64,000 bases of DNA from Streptoverticillium olivoreticuli subsp. olivoreticuli (GCF_003391135.1 NZ_CP031455.1:3379001-3443000), one strand, 5' to 3'. Positions 33,453-42,373 are shown, numbered from the stretch's first letter. Numbers and translations are program-made. Notes: generated by a model not told the origin, from the letters alone.

Positions 33453-33791
33453 TCATGGTCGGGCACTTTGGCCCCGCGTCTCCGCCGAGATCCACGCCAG
33501 ATAGTCCGCGCTCCCGCCGAGCAGGGGGACGGCGATGATCTCGGGCGTCTCGTAGTCGTGGAGTTCGCCGAGGCGCGCGGCCAGTTCGTCCACCAGGTCG
33601 CCGCGCGTCTTGAAGTCGACGCGCCACTCCTGGGCGTGCTCGACCCTGCCCTCCCAGCGGTAGACGGAGGAGACGGGGTGGATCTGGGCGCAGGCGGCCA
33701 GCCGGGAGCCGATGACGTCGGCGGCCAGGGTCCGGGCCTTGACCTCGGCGTCGGTGGTGGTGGTCACCAGGGCGTACGGAGGGGTCGTCAT
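33453..33791 (-). CDS. cutA: Divalent-cation tolerance protein CutA
   Basis: A 112-aa ferredoxin-like trimeric protein. Family landmarks are ALVTTTTDAEVKARTLAADV, RLAACAQIHPVSSVYRWEG, FKTRGDLVDELAARL, and ETPEIIAVPLLGGSADYLAW. CutA proteins are linked to copper tolerance in E. coli but their exact role is unsettled. ATG 33791. Divergent from eda. Confidence 0.93.
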   Translation of the reverse strand: MTTPPYALVTTTTDAEVKARTLAADVIGSRLAACAQIHPVSSVYRWEGRVEHAQEWRVDFKTRGDLVDELAARLGELHDYETPEIIAVPLLGGSADYLAWISAETRGQSARP

Positions 33792-33890
33792 GACGCCGAG
33801 CGTAGACGCCGACCGGGTACGGTCCGACGTGCGTTGCACCCTGCGCAACCTCCATTGCGCACCCCACTCCCCCACGGCAGGATGCCCACC

Positions 33891-34517
33891 GTGACCCCAC
33901 CCCGCGACGTGCTCAGCCTCGCCCCCGTGCTTCCGGTGGTCGTCCTCGACGACGCCTCCGACGCCGTGCCGCTCGCGCGGGCCCTGGTCGCGGGCGGGCT
34001 GCGGGCGATCGAGGTCACGTTGCGCACGGGCGGCGCGCTGGACGCGATACGGGCGGTGGCGGCCGAGGTGCCGGAGGCGGTCGTGGGCGCGGGCACCGTG
34101 CTGACGCCCGGTCAGGCGGAGGCGGCGACGGCGGCCGGGGCCCGGTTCCTGGTGAGCCCGGGGTGGACGGAGCGGCTGCTTCGGGCGGCGCGCGGGGCCG
34201 GGGTGCCGTTCCTGCCGGGGGTGTCGACCGCGTCGGAGGTGATGGCGCTGCTGGAGCGGGGGGTGCGCGAGATGAAGTTCTTCCCCGCCGAGGCCGCGGG
34301 CGGGACGGCGTTCCTGAAGTCCCTCGCCGGGCCGCTGCCGGCGGCCCGCTTCTGCCCGACGGGCGGCATCGGCCCGGACACCGCGCGCGACTACCTCGCC
34401 CTGCCCAACGTGGGCTGCGTGGGCGGTACGTGGATGCTGCCCGCCGACGCGCTCGCGGACCGGGACTGGGCGCGGGTGACCGAACTCGCCCGCGGGGCGG
34501 CCTCCTTGGGCGGCTGA
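33891..34517 (+). CDS. eda: 2-keto-3-deoxy-6-phosphogluconate (KDPG/KHG) aldolase
   Basis: A 208-aa TIM-barrel aldolase. The Schiff-base lysine is in REMKFFPAEAAGG, the catalytic Glu in AIEVTLRTG, and phosphate contacts in RFCPTGGIGPD. It splits KDPG into pyruvate and glyceraldehyde 3-phosphate, an Entner-Doudoroff step. GTG 33891 has AGGA 8 nt upstream and is preferred; ATG 33882 is only a base or two from the same AGG. No dehydratase partner is next to it. Confidence 0.92.
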   Translation: MTPPRDVLSLAPVLPVVVLDDASDAVPLARALVAGGLRAIEVTLRTGGALDAIRAVAAEVPEAVVGAGTVLTPGQAEAATAAGARFLVSPGWTERLLRAARGAGVPFLPGVSTASEVMALLERGVREMKFFPAEAAGGTAFLKSLAGPLPAARFCPTGGIGPDTARDYLALPNVGCVGGTWMLPADALADRDWARVTELARGAASLGG

Positions 34518-34738
34518 ACCCGGCGCCGCGCGCCCGGCGGTCACGCAGTGGTCATCTCACCCCACCGATGCGGTGTCGTCCGAAAGGGTCAATCTTCAGA
34601 ACGCGCCATGGAACGCCATCGAACGCCATGGCCCCGCCGTACCTGCGCCGGTGCCCGGCCGCGGCCCCGTACCCGACGCACCGCGCGCGGATTTCCGGCT
34701 CCTGACCCGCGCTCCTTCCGCGTAGCCTGCTGATCGCC

Positions 34739-35179
34739 ATGAACGATTTCGTTGACGAGGCCCGCTCGCGAGTCGCACACCTGCTCAGGATGGCCAACAC
34801 CACGGACGCCCGGATCAGGGCGCGGATCATCGAGTACGCGGACAACACCCCGGAGCCGCCCGTCATGAGCCGCGCCGGGATCGTCACCACCGGCTGCCCG
34901 CGGTGTCTGCGGACAGCGTGGCGGCAGCACGACGCGGAGGGGCCCGTGTGGGTCTGCGCGTCGTGCGGCCATGTGGAAGGAGTGATCGTGAAGTGCCCCC
35001 ACTGCGCTGTCGCCATGACACCGCCGCCCATGGGTGCCCCGGACCGCTGGCAGTGCCCGACGTGCCCGCGCGTCGCGGCGACGGGCGAGAGCGCCCAGGA
35101 CATCGAGGAGCGTGAGCGGCAGCGCCTCGCGGCGCTCGCGGCCCTGAACGAGGCGATAGCACTGCGCGCCGCCGAGTAG
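34739..35179 (+). CDS. Zinc-ribbon protein of unknown function
   Basis: A 146-aa protein with an N-terminal helix, then three CxxC pairs (CPRC, CASC, CPHC) and a further CPTC, enough for two zinc ribbons, and a helical acidic/Arg C-terminus. Resembles small Streptomyces DNA- or RNA-binding ribbons without assigned role. ATG 34739 has no strong ribosome site. Confidence 0.75.
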   Translation: MNDFVDEARSRVAHLLRMANTTDARIRARIIEYADNTPEPPVMSRAGIVTTGCPRCLRTAWRQHDAEGPVWVCASCGHVEGVIVKCPHCAVAMTPPPMGAPDRWQCPTCPRVAATGESAQDIEERERQRLAALAALNEAIALRAAE

Positions 35180-35186
35180 CGCCGGT

Positions 35187-35210
35187 GGGCCCCCGTCGCG
35201 GCGGGGGCCC
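35187..35210. terminator. Bidirectional hairpin terminator
   Basis: GGGCCCCCG (35187-35195) and CGGGGGCCC (35202-35210) form a 9-bp GC stem with a 6-nt loop between the convergent zinc-ribbon and RNase H/phosphatase genes. It has no T run, as is usual in this genus. Confidence 0.7.
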
Positions 35211-35220
35211 GACGCGGCCG

Positions 35221-36417
35221 CTATCGCAGGTGCGACGTGTCGTTCAGCAGCCGTACGGACGCGTTGCCGTCGGCGTAGTAGGCCACCGCCGAGAGGGAGG
35301 CCGCGGACAGCTCCATCCGGAACAGCGACTCCGGCGGGGCGCCCAGCGCGAGGCGGACGAGGGTCTTGACCGGGGTCACGTGCGTGACCAGCAGGACCGT
35401 CCGGCCCGCGTACCGCGCGAGGAGCTTGTCGCGGGTGAGCGCGACCCGGCGGGAGACCGTGGCGAAGCTCTCGCCGCCACCGGTCGGCGCGGCCTTGGAG
35501 GAGCCGAGCCAGGCGTCGAGGTCGTCGGGCCAGCGCTCCTTGACCTCGGCGAAGGTCAGGCCCTCCCAGGCGCCGAAGGACGTCTCGCGCAGGCCCTCCT
35601 CGACCCGCACCTCCAGGCCGAGGCGCGCGGCCACGGCGGCGGCCGTCTCGCGGCAGCGCCGCAGCGGCGAGGACACGACGGCCTGGACGGTGCCGCGCGC
35701 GGCGAGGGCGGCCGCGGCCGCCTCGGCCTGGCGGCGCCCGGCGGGCGACAGTTCGGGGTCGGTGCCGCCGCTCCCGGAGAACCGCTTCTGCGGCGTCAGG
35801 GCCGTCTCGCCGTGCCGCAGCAGGACGAAGGTGGTGGGCGTACCGAGGTCGGCCGGTGCCGCCCAGCCGACGGGCGCGGCCTTGGGCTCGGCGAGCGGGG
35901 ACTCGGGCGCGCGTGCCAGTATGGCTGTTTCCGGTGCCGGCCGCTCACGGCCGGACCCGGTGGAGCGGACGGCCGCGGTGGACGCGCCGGGCTCCCACTG
36001 CCTGCCGTCCCGCCCGGCGTCCATGGCCTCGTTGGCGAGCCGGTCCGCGTGCTTGTTCTGCTCGCGCGGGATCCACTGGTAGGAGACCTGGCCGGCCGGG
36101 AGGACCGTACGGGCCTCGGCGGCCAGCGGCTTCATGTCCGGGTGCTTGATCTTCCAGCGGCCGGACATCTGCTCCACGACGAGCTTGGAGTCCATCCGGA
36201 CCAGGACGGTGGCCTCCGGGTCGAGGGCCTTCGCCGCCCGGAGGCCCGCGATGAGGCCCTTGTACTCGGCGACGTTGTTGGTGGCCGTGCCGATGTACTC
36301 GGCGGCCTCGGCGAGGGCCTCGCCCGTCGCCGGGTCCAGGACGACCGCGCCGTAGCCGGCGGGCCCCGGGTTGCCCCGGGAGCCGCCGTCCGCCTCGACG
36401 ACGAAGCGATTCGCCAT
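35221..36417 (-). CDS. Bifunctional RNase HI / acid phosphatase
   Basis: A 398-aa fusion. Residues 1-135 are an RNase HI domain with the catalytic acids in VEADGGSRGNPGPAGYG, NNVAEYKGLI, VRMDSKLVVEQ and the NKHADRLANEA end. A Pro/Ala linker leads to a histidine-phosphatase domain (about 195-398) with LLRHGETAL, SSPLRRCRET and VTHVTPVKTLV. Its mycobacterial counterpart Rv2228c combines RNase H with alpha-ribazole phosphatase activity. It lies 5 bp after the zinc-ribbon gene and is third in the Nif3 operon. Confidence 0.95.
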   Translation of the reverse strand: MANRFVVEADGGSRGNPGPAGYGAVVLDPATGEALAEAAEYIGTATNNVAEYKGLIAGLRAAKALDPEATVLVRMDSKLVVEQMSGRWKIKHPDMKPLAAEARTVLPAGQVSYQWIPREQNKHADRLANEAMDAGRDGRQWEPGASTAAVRSTGSGRERPAPETAILARAPESPLAEPKAAPVGWAAPADLGTPTTFVLLRHGETALTPQKRFSGSGGTDPELSPAGRRQAEAAAAALAARGTVQAVVSSPLRRCRETAAAVAARLGLEVRVEEGLRETSFGAWEGLTFAEVKERWPDDLDAWLGSSKAAPTGGGESFATVSRRVALTRDKLLARYAGRTVLLVTHVTPVKTLVRLALGAPPESLFRMELSAASLSAVAYYADGNASVRLLNDTSHLR

Positions 36418-36422
36418 GGGAC

Positions 36423-37166
36423 TTACAGGCCCGACTCGGACGTCCGGACCAGGATGCGGGTGCAGTTCTCGCAGCGGACGACCGTGTCCGGGGCGGCGGT
36501 CCGGACCTCGTTGAACGCGGTGATGTCGAGCTCCACGCGGCAGCCCTCGCAGCGGCGCTGGTAGAGGCGGGCCGCGCCGACGCCGCCCTCCTTGACGCGG
36601 AGCTTGTCGTAGAGCTTGAGCAGGTCCGCCGGGACGGAACCGGCGACGATCTCGCGCTGCTTGGTGACCGAGGCGGCCTCGGTGTCGATCTCCGCGAAGG
36701 CGGCGTCGCGGCGCGCGACGGCGTCGGCGACCTTGGCCTGGACGGACTCCACGCGGCCGGTCAGCTCGGTGACCCGCTCCTGCGCGGACTCCCGGCGCTC
36801 CATGACCTCGAGGACGACGTCCTCCAGGTCGCCCTGGCGCTTGGCGAGCGAGACGATCTCGCGCTGGAGGTTCTCCAGGTCCTTGGCGGACATGCCGACG
36901 CCGGTGTCCAGGCGCTGCTGGTCACGGGCGGCGCGCTGGCGCACCTGGTCGACGTCCGACTCGGCCTTGGTCTGCTCGCGGGCGGTGTCGCTCTCCTCGG
37001 TCTGCGCGGCGACGAGGAGGTCGCGGTGCTGGGTGAGGTCGGCCTCCAGGGAGGCGATCTCGGCGTGCTCGGGCAGGCTCTTGCGCTTGTGGGCGAGCTG
37101 TCCGAGGCGGGTGTCCAGGGCCTGGAGGTCGAGGAGGCGGATCTGGTCGGCGGGCGCGGCGTTCAG
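36423..37166 (-). CDS. C4-type zinc-ribbon coiled-coil protein (CTG start)
   Basis: A 247-aa protein: about 180 residues of coiled coil (DADLTQ-type heptads, QREIVSLAKRQGDLEDVVL) and a C-terminal zinc ribbon with CEGC and CENC. It belongs to the Rv2229c-like family, conserved with the flanking Nif3 and RNase H genes. Homologues begin NAAPADQIRLL-type, and the only start codon with a ribosome site (AGGAG, 7 nt) is CTG 37166. No ATG, GTG or TTG fits. Coiled-coil/ribbon family role unknown, possibly RNA-binding. Confidence 0.9.
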   Translation of the reverse strand: MNAAPADQIRLLDLQALDTRLGQLAHKRKSLPEHAEIASLEADLTQHRDLLVAAQTEESDTAREQTKAESDVDQVRQRAARDQQRLDTGVGMSAKDLENLQREIVSLAKRQGDLEDVVLEVMERRESAQERVTELTGRVESVQAKVADAVARRDAAFAEIDTEAASVTKQREIVAGSVPADLLKLYDKLRVKEGGVGAARLYQRRCEGCRVELDITAFNEVRTAAPDTVVRCENCTRILVRTSESGL

Positions 37167-37182
37167 TTGGGGGCTCCTGTGG

Positions 37183-38022
37183 TTATTTGTGCGGGAAGGT
37201 GGACGCCGCGTGGGCGGTCCAGGGGTCGGTGACCGTACGGGAGATATGGGTGCGCAGGCCCCACCCGTGGCGGTCGGAGATCTCGTCGAGCTGGGCGGCC
37301 GCCTGCTCGATCCAGGGCCACTCGGTGGCCCAGTGCGCGGCGTCGACCAGGGCGAGCGGGCTGTGCTGCTGGGCCTCGGACGCGGGGTGGTGACGCAGGT
37401 CGGCGGTGACATAGGCGTCCACGCCGGCGGCGCGCACCTCGTCGAAGAGCGAGTCGCCGGAGCCGCCGCAGACCGCGACCGTGCGGATCGTGCGGTCCGG
37501 GTCGCCCGCGACGCGGATGCCCTGCGCGGTGGAGGGCAGCCGCCGGGCGGCGCGCTCGGCGAACTCGGAGAGCTTCATCGGCGGGTCGACCGCGCAGATC
37601 CGGCCGAGGCCGCGGCGGCCCGCGGGGTCGGTCGGGTCGGGCACCAGCGGCCCGGTGACGCGCAGGTCGAGCGCGCCGGCGAGGGCGTCGGAGACGCCCG
37701 GGTCGGCGCGGTCGGCGTTGGTGTGCGCGACGTGCAGGGCGATGTCGTGCTTGATGAGGGTGTGCACGACCCGGCCCTTGAAGGTGGAGGCCGCGACCGT
37801 GGTCGTCCCCCGCAGATAGAGCGGGTGGTGGGTGACCAGCAGGTCGGCGCCGAGCTTCACGGCCTCGTCGACGACCTCCTGCACGGGGTCGACGGCGAAG
37901 AGGACCCGGCCGACGGCGGCCTCGGGGTCGCCGCAGACCGTGCCGACGGCGTCCCACTGCTCGGCCCGCTCCGGGGGCCAGAGAGCGTCGAGGGCGGCGA
38001 TGACTTCAGACAGTGCGGGCAC
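37183..38022 (-). CDS. Nif3-like dinuclear metal-centre protein
   Basis: A 279-aa Nif3/YbgI family protein, hexameric in relatives with a two-metal site. Metal ligands: LVTHHPLYLRG, HVAHTNAD, and the late DAAHWATEWPW. GTP cyclohydrolase-like activity has been proposed in some members. GTG 38022 gives the family's normal length (PALSEVIAALDALWPP); ATG 38061 is possible. First gene of the three-gene operon, 16 bp before the zinc-ribbon gene. Confidence 0.92.
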   Translation of the reverse strand: MPALSEVIAALDALWPPERAEQWDAVGTVCGDPEAAVGRVLFAVDPVQEVVDEAVKLGADLLVTHHPLYLRGTTTVAASTFKGRVVHTLIKHDIALHVAHTNADRADPGVSDALAGALDLRVTGPLVPDPTDPAGRRGLGRICAVDPPMKLSEFAERAARRLPSTAQGIRVAGDPDRTIRTVAVCGGSGDSLFDEVRAAGVDAYVTADLRHHPASEAQQHSPLALVDAAHWATEWPWIEQAAAQLDEISDRHGWGLRTHISRTVTDPWTAHAASTFPHK

Positions 38023-38088
38023 GGGGGAAAGGCTACCTGTCCGGCGTGCCCGCACGGCCATCGCGCGGGCAGGGGTCTACTGCGCGGT

Positions 38089-39126
38089 CTACTTCACGAG
38101 GAAGCCGCGGAGATCGTCCAGGACGCTGTTCGCCGCGGTGACGCCCAGGCCCAGATACCAGGTCTCGTCCTTGACGTCCTTGGCGTGGCCGTCGCGGACC
38201 GCCTTCAGGTCCTTCCACAGCGGGTTGTCCTGGGCACTGTCGCGCTTGGTCTTGTCCGGGTCGCCGTAGACGCCGGTGAAGATCCAGTCGGCGTCGGCCT
38301 GGTCGATGTTCTCCGGGCTGATCTGCTTGGCGAGCTCGTCGCCCTGCTGGTTCTTCGGGCGCGGCAGGCCGGCGTCCTTGAGGATGGTGCCGATGAAGGA
38401 CTGCCCGGCGTAGAGGCGGGTGAACTGCGGCATGTAGCGGAGCATGGTGACCGTCGGCTTCTTCGCGCCGACGTCCTCGCCGAGCTTCTTCGCCTTGGCC
38501 TCGTAGGCGTCGAGGTTCTTCTTCGCCTCGGCGGTCCGGTCCAGGGCGGCGGCGTTGAGGAGGTAGTTCTCCTTCCAGGTGAAGCCCGGGCGGACGGAGA
38601 ACACGGTCGGCGCGATCTTCGACAGGTCCTTGTAGCTCTTCTCCGCGCGCAGCTTGCTGCCGAGGATCAGATCGGGGTGGAGGTCGTTGATCGCCTCCAT
38701 GTTCAGGTTGTTGATGGTGCCGACACTCTTGGGCTCGCCCGCGTCCTTCTTCAGGTAGTCGGGGATGCCCTGGCTGCCCTCGGTGGGCGCCCAGCCGACC
38801 GGCTTCAGGCCGAGCGAGACGACGTTGTCGAGCTCGCCGACATCGAGGACGACGACGCGCTTGGGCCGCTCCTTGATCTCCGTGGTGCCGAGCGCGTGGG
38901 TGACGGTGCGCGGGAACTGTCCGGGGGCCGCGTCCGTGCCCATCTTCTTCGTCTGCTCGCCCGCCTTGCCGAAGTCCTTGCCGCCCTCGGCCACGGCCTT
39001 GGAGCCGTTGCCGCCGTCCTTGCCCGCCGTGTCCTTGCCGCCGTCGGAGGAGCCGCAGGCCGCGAGCGTGAGCGCGGCGGCTGTGGAGAGGACGACGGCG
39101 GCGGTGCCGCGGCGGCGAAGGGACAT
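38089..39126 (-). CDS. Iron-siderophore ABC transporter substrate-binding lipoprotein
   Basis: A 345-aa lipoprotein (lipobox LAAC at about residue 25) of the FecB/FhuD helical-backbone class. VVVLDVGELDNVVSLGLKPV and DLHPDLILGSKL are typical, as are the Arg-rich pocket elements of hydroxamate/catecholate binders. The permease and ATPase genes are not adjacent, as for several Streptomyces siderophore-binding proteins that use shared transporters. ATG 39126 or GTG 39129, behind CTGGAG. The iron box at 39,207-39,225 places it under DmdR control. Ligand unknown. Confidence 0.92.
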   Translation of the reverse strand: MSLRRRGTAAVVLSTAAALTLAACGSSDGGKDTAGKDGGNGSKAVAEGGKDFGKAGEQTKKMGTDAAPGQFPRTVTHALGTTEIKERPKRVVVLDVGELDNVVSLGLKPVGWAPTEGSQGIPDYLKKDAGEPKSVGTINNLNMEAINDLHPDLILGSKLRAEKSYKDLSKIAPTVFSVRPGFTWKENYLLNAAALDRTAEAKKNLDAYEAKAKKLGEDVGAKKPTVTMLRYMPQFTRLYAGQSFIGTILKDAGLPRPKNQQGDELAKQISPENIDQADADWIFTGVYGDPDKTKRDSAQDNPLWKDLKAVRDGHAKDVKDETWYLGLGVTAANSVLDDLRGFLVK

Positions 39127-39206
39127 CACGAGCTCCAGGGGTGAGAGGACGAACGGGTCCGGCGGGCATGTCGTCGAGCGGCCGTCAAGAGAGCCTGCCC
39201 AGCCAC

Positions 39207-39225
39207 TTAGGTTCGCCTTACCTTA
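39207..39225 (-). promoter_or_regulatory. Iron box upstream of the siderophore-binding lipoprotein
   Basis: TTAGGTTCGCCTTACCTTA matches 15 of 19 bases of the DmdR/DtxR consensus, 80 bp before the gene, where it would overlap the promoter. Confidence 0.85.
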
Positions 39226-39370
39226 AGCGGACGGGACCGCACGAAGCACACCCACCCCCCATCGCTCAGGCGAATCGGACATCGGCCACCCTTACGCGTG
39301 AAGCGGACCCGCTCTCATTGTTCGGCTGGTAGTGCGATAACTACGTTCAGTGCCGGAGGTGACGTTTCTC

Positions 39371-41818
39371 ATGACGGTCTGTGCCCCCCAGAGCACTCCA
39401 CAGAGCACCCGGAGTGCGTCGATGGACATGAGACGCGCGGCATTCACGGTCACGGCGGACGGTTCGTACGCCGCGCGGCTGGCCCTCGACGGCGGGACCG
39501 GTGGCTGGTTTCCGGAGCGCTGGACGCTCGACGGCCCCGAACCGTACGCCGTGCCGCTGCCCGGCACCCAGCCCGAGGAGCCCGACAGCGACGTGCTGCC
39601 GCTCTCCGACGGCCGGGTCCTGATCCGGCGCAAGGTGGCCGAGCGGCACACGCTCTCGCTGCTCTACCCCACCGGCCCCGGCACCGGCGAGCTCCAGGTC
39701 GGCGCGGTCGAGTGCGCCCGGCTGTCCCTGCTGCCCCCGGCGCCGGGCGGCACCGCGGCGTACGGACTGGTGCACCGCGAGCGCTCCACCGCGCTGTGGC
39801 TGCTGCACGGCGGCGCGTTCGGGCCGGAGCAGATCGCGGAGGTGGGGGGCCGCTGCACCGGCGGCGCCTGGCTGGACCGCACGGGCCGGCTGCTGGCCCT
39901 CGACCGCGAGCTGGACGGCCGGACGAAGACGGTGATCGTCGACCTGGGGCGCGGTGGCGAGATCAGCCCCCTGCTCCAGATCACCGAGGAGAGCGACGAC
40001 CGGCTGCTGCTCGCCGACCCGTACAGCGGTCTGCTGCTCGTGCGGTCGGACGCGCCCGGCCATGAACGGCTGGGCTGGGGGGTGCTGGGCTCGGCGCGGC
40101 CGGTGCGCTTCCCCGAGTGCCTGCGGCTGCCCAACGCCGTGCTGACCCCCTTCGCCGCGCAGCCCGGCCAGGAGCTGGCCCCCGAGGGGTGCGCGGTGGC
40201 GTTCCGCATCGAGGGCCCGACCGGCAGCTGGGTGGGGGTGTGGCGCCCGGCGGCACGCCGCCTCCAGCAGTTCCCCGCCCCGGCGGGCTGGCTGGTGGGC
40301 ACGGGCCTGTGGACGGCCGGCGGCGAACTCCGCCTGCCGTACGTGACCCCCTACGTGCGCTGCGGCCTGGCCCGGCTGCGCCTGCCGGACGCGGACCGCG
40401 ACCGGGCGCGCGGCGAGGACCGGGATACGAGCCGCACCCCCGCCCCGACACCCCCGCCCGCCGGCCCGGCCCCCGCCCGGGTTCCGCCTCCCGACCCGAC
40501 GGCCCCCTCCGGCTCCGCACCGCTCCGCCACCTGCCACCGGACCCCGACCCGGCGGGCCCGTCGCCCACGCCGCCCCCGACCCGCCATCTGCCCCCGGAC
40601 CCGGCCTCCGTCCGGACCCGGCTGCCGGGCCCCGCCCCGGCGAGCCCCTCCGGCTCCGCGCCACCCCGGCACCTGCCACCGGACCCGCTCCGGCCCCCGG
40701 CCACCGCCCCGCCGACGGAACCGGCTCCCGCACCGACCCGGGGCATGCCCCCCGACCCCGCCGCCCCTGCCCGGGCCGGGGTGCTGAACGCCGAACCGGC
40801 GGGCCCCTCGACCACGGTCCCGCCCCGGCACCTGCCCCCGGACCCCGCCCCGGCCCGGGTCCCGGACCCCGATCCGGCGGGTCCCCCGCGCTCGCCCCTG
40901 CCCCGGCGGCAGCCTCCCGATCCGGCCGGGCCTCCGGCTCCCGCCCCGGCCGGGGGCGCGATCCCTGCCCCGGCCCGGGCGTTCCACCCCGACCCCGCCG
41001 GACCGTCGGCCGCCTCCACCCCGCCCCGGCCCCCCGGCCCAGCAGGCCCACCGGCTCGGGGCGGGATGCGCGACCTGGCCGAGCCCCCGGCCTCCGCCCC
41101 GAAACCGGGCCTCGACCTGCTGGAGCCGCCCCTGCGGCCGGCGGAGCCGCGACCGGCCGCGACCGTCACGATGACGGACCCTCAGCAGCCGGACACCACC
41201 GTGACGCGACCGGCCGCCTCGGGCCCGGCGCGGCCCGTGGCGCCGGTGTACGACCCGGCGCGGTTCTCGCAAGCGGCCGCCTCCACGCCCGCGCGAAACG
41301 GTTCTCCGGCACCGGCGCAGCCGTCGGCCGATCACCCGTCATGGCCGGCCGCCTCCGACCTGGCACGAGGCGGCTTCGCCGTCCCGGCGCCCGCGCGGAG
41401 GCCGCTCGCCGAGCCGGATCCCGTACGGGCGGCCGCGTTCGACTCGGCGGCGCAGGCCCGTACCGCCGCACCGGCCGCGCCCCCGGGGCGCGTTCCGGAG
41501 CAGGAGCGGTCCCACTCCCCCGCGCTGACCCCCGTGCCCCCGCAGGCCCTGGCGCCCGTCCCCGCGCAGGCGCCTCCCGTGCAGGGGCCCGTGCTCGGGC
41601 CGCCGGCACAGCGGGTGGAACCCGAGGTGTGGACCGCGGTGCCGCCGTCCGCGTATCCCGGGCGCCCGGCGGCGATGCCGGACGCGTGGTCGGCGGCCGC
41701 CCGTCCCGCCCCGCCCGTGCGGGCAGTGCAGGGGTACGAGTCCGTACGCGCCACCACCGGCCCGTCCCGGCCCGTGCCCCTGCAACAGGCACCGCTCGGG
41801 CGCAATCCCCATCCCTGA
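39371..41818 (+). CDS. Large protein with N-terminal beta-rich domain and Pro-rich degenerate repeats
   Basis: An 815-aa protein. Residues 1-350 are a compact beta-rich domain (RRAAFTVTADGSYAARL, LPLSDGRVLIRRKV, GRLLALDRELDGRTKTV) reminiscent of a WD40- or six-bladed-propeller-like fold but not assignable by eye. From about residue 355 the protein is disordered and Pro/Ala-rich, with a degenerate repeat RHLPPDP recurring about every 20-45 residues to 560. No signal peptide, so it is probably cytoplasmic. GGAGGTG precedes ATG 39371. Related proteins occur in other Streptomyces; function unknown. Confidence 0.8.
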   Translation: MTVCAPQSTPQSTRSASMDMRRAAFTVTADGSYAARLALDGGTGGWFPERWTLDGPEPYAVPLPGTQPEEPDSDVLPLSDGRVLIRRKVAERHTLSLLYPTGPGTGELQVGAVECARLSLLPPAPGGTAAYGLVHRERSTALWLLHGGAFGPEQIAEVGGRCTGGAWLDRTGRLLALDRELDGRTKTVIVDLGRGGEISPLLQITEESDDRLLLADPYSGLLLVRSDAPGHERLGWGVLGSARPVRFPECLRLPNAVLTPFAAQPGQELAPEGCAVAFRIEGPTGSWVGVWRPAARRLQQFPAPAGWLVGTGLWTAGGELRLPYVTPYVRCGLARLRLPDADRDRARGEDRDTSRTPAPTPPPAGPAPARVPPPDPTAPSGSAPLRHLPPDPDPAGPSPTPPPTRHLPPDPASVRTRLPGPAPASPSGSAPPRHLPPDPLRPPATAPPTEPAPAPTRGMPPDPAAPARAGVLNAEPAGPSTTVPPRHLPPDPAPARVPDPDPAGPPRSPLPRRQPPDPAGPPAPAPAGGAIPAPARAFHPDPAGPSAASTPPRPPGPAGPPARGGMRDLAEPPASAPKPGLDLLEPPLRPAEPRPAATVTMTDPQQPDTTVTRPAASGPARPVAPVYDPARFSQAAASTPARNGSPAPAQPSADHPSWPAASDLARGGFAVPAPARRPLAEPDPVRAAAFDSAAQARTAAPAAPPGRVPEQERSHSPALTPVPPQALAPVPAQAPPVQGPVLGPPAQRVEPEVWTAVPPSAYPGRPAAMPDAWSAAARPAPPVRAVQGYESVRATTGPSRPVPLQQAPLGRNPHP

Positions 41819-42027
41819 GAGGGGCGACTCGCCGATGGACCGGGTAGCTAGGCGATCAAGGTCCCGTTAGTATCGGGCGGGGGCTGCGCAGCTGTACCGA
41901 ACGGACACCGGAGTGAACCGGACGGTCGTGCGCGGAAAGCGTGTTGACTTCCGTCGACGCCGTGCGCCACTGCCATGGCCCCCGAGCGCAGAGCACGCAG
42001 ATCCCATCCGACGGAGTGACTTTCCCC

Positions 42028-42183
42028 ATGCCCGACGTCCGAACCGACACGACCGAGGCGCGCCCCCTTGAGGCGTCCGCCCAGGCCGCAGCCGCCGGCT
42101 CCGGCAGGCACCGCGGCCCGGCCTCACCGCAAGACGCCAGCGCTCCCGCGCACGGCAAGCACCGCCGAACCGACAGGCCGTAG
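42028..42183 (+). CDS. Short conserved Streptomyces protein
   Basis: A 51-aa polar, Ala/Arg-rich protein (MPDVRTDTTEARPLEASAQA, ending GKHRRTDRP), with GGAG about 12 nt before ATG 42028. I recognise no domain. It lies alone between the Pro-rich protein and the repeat array, with good third-position GC. Moderate support only. Confidence 0.5.
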   Translation: MPDVRTDTTEARPLEASAQAAAAGSGRHRGPASPQDASAPAHGKHRRTDRP

Positions 42184-42245
42184 CCTGGCCTGTTCTTGTC
42201 CGCTCTGTGGGCAAGTTCCGGTCACGGCAAGCGCCTGACGGCGCT

Positions 42246-42290
42246 GTCCTCAATCGCCGGACGGGCTTGGTTTTCGCCCCGTCCGGCGAG
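42246..42290. repeat. Palindromic repeat copy (stem-loop)
   Basis: GTCCTCAATCGCCGGACGGG (42246-42265) and, inverted, CCCGTCCGGCG (42278-42288) form a GC stem. It is the degenerate member of the core family, and the preceding CGCCTGACGGCG is repeated at 42312-42323 before the next copy. Confidence 0.75.
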
Positions 42291-42322
42291 CACGTTTCCC
42301 TCAGGGCAGAGCGCCTGACGGC

Positions 42323-42373
42323 GCGTCCTCAAACGCCGGACGGGCTGGAGTCTCCCCCGTCCGGCGTTCGGCG
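42323..42373. repeat. Palindromic repeat copy that supplies the SDR stop codon
   Basis: GCGTCCTCAAACGCCGGACG (42324-42343) and CCCCGTCCGGCGTTCGGCG (42355-42373) are inverted arms. On the minus strand the TGA at 42331-42329 inside the repeat ends the SDR gene, and the last residues (RRRTPDGGDSSPSGV) are encoded by the two arms. Confidence 0.85.

Noticed and set aside
39347..41335. Long minus-strand frames opposite the Pro-rich protein
   Set aside because: Gly/Arg-rich low complexity mirrored from Pro/Ala codons; no start site or domain.
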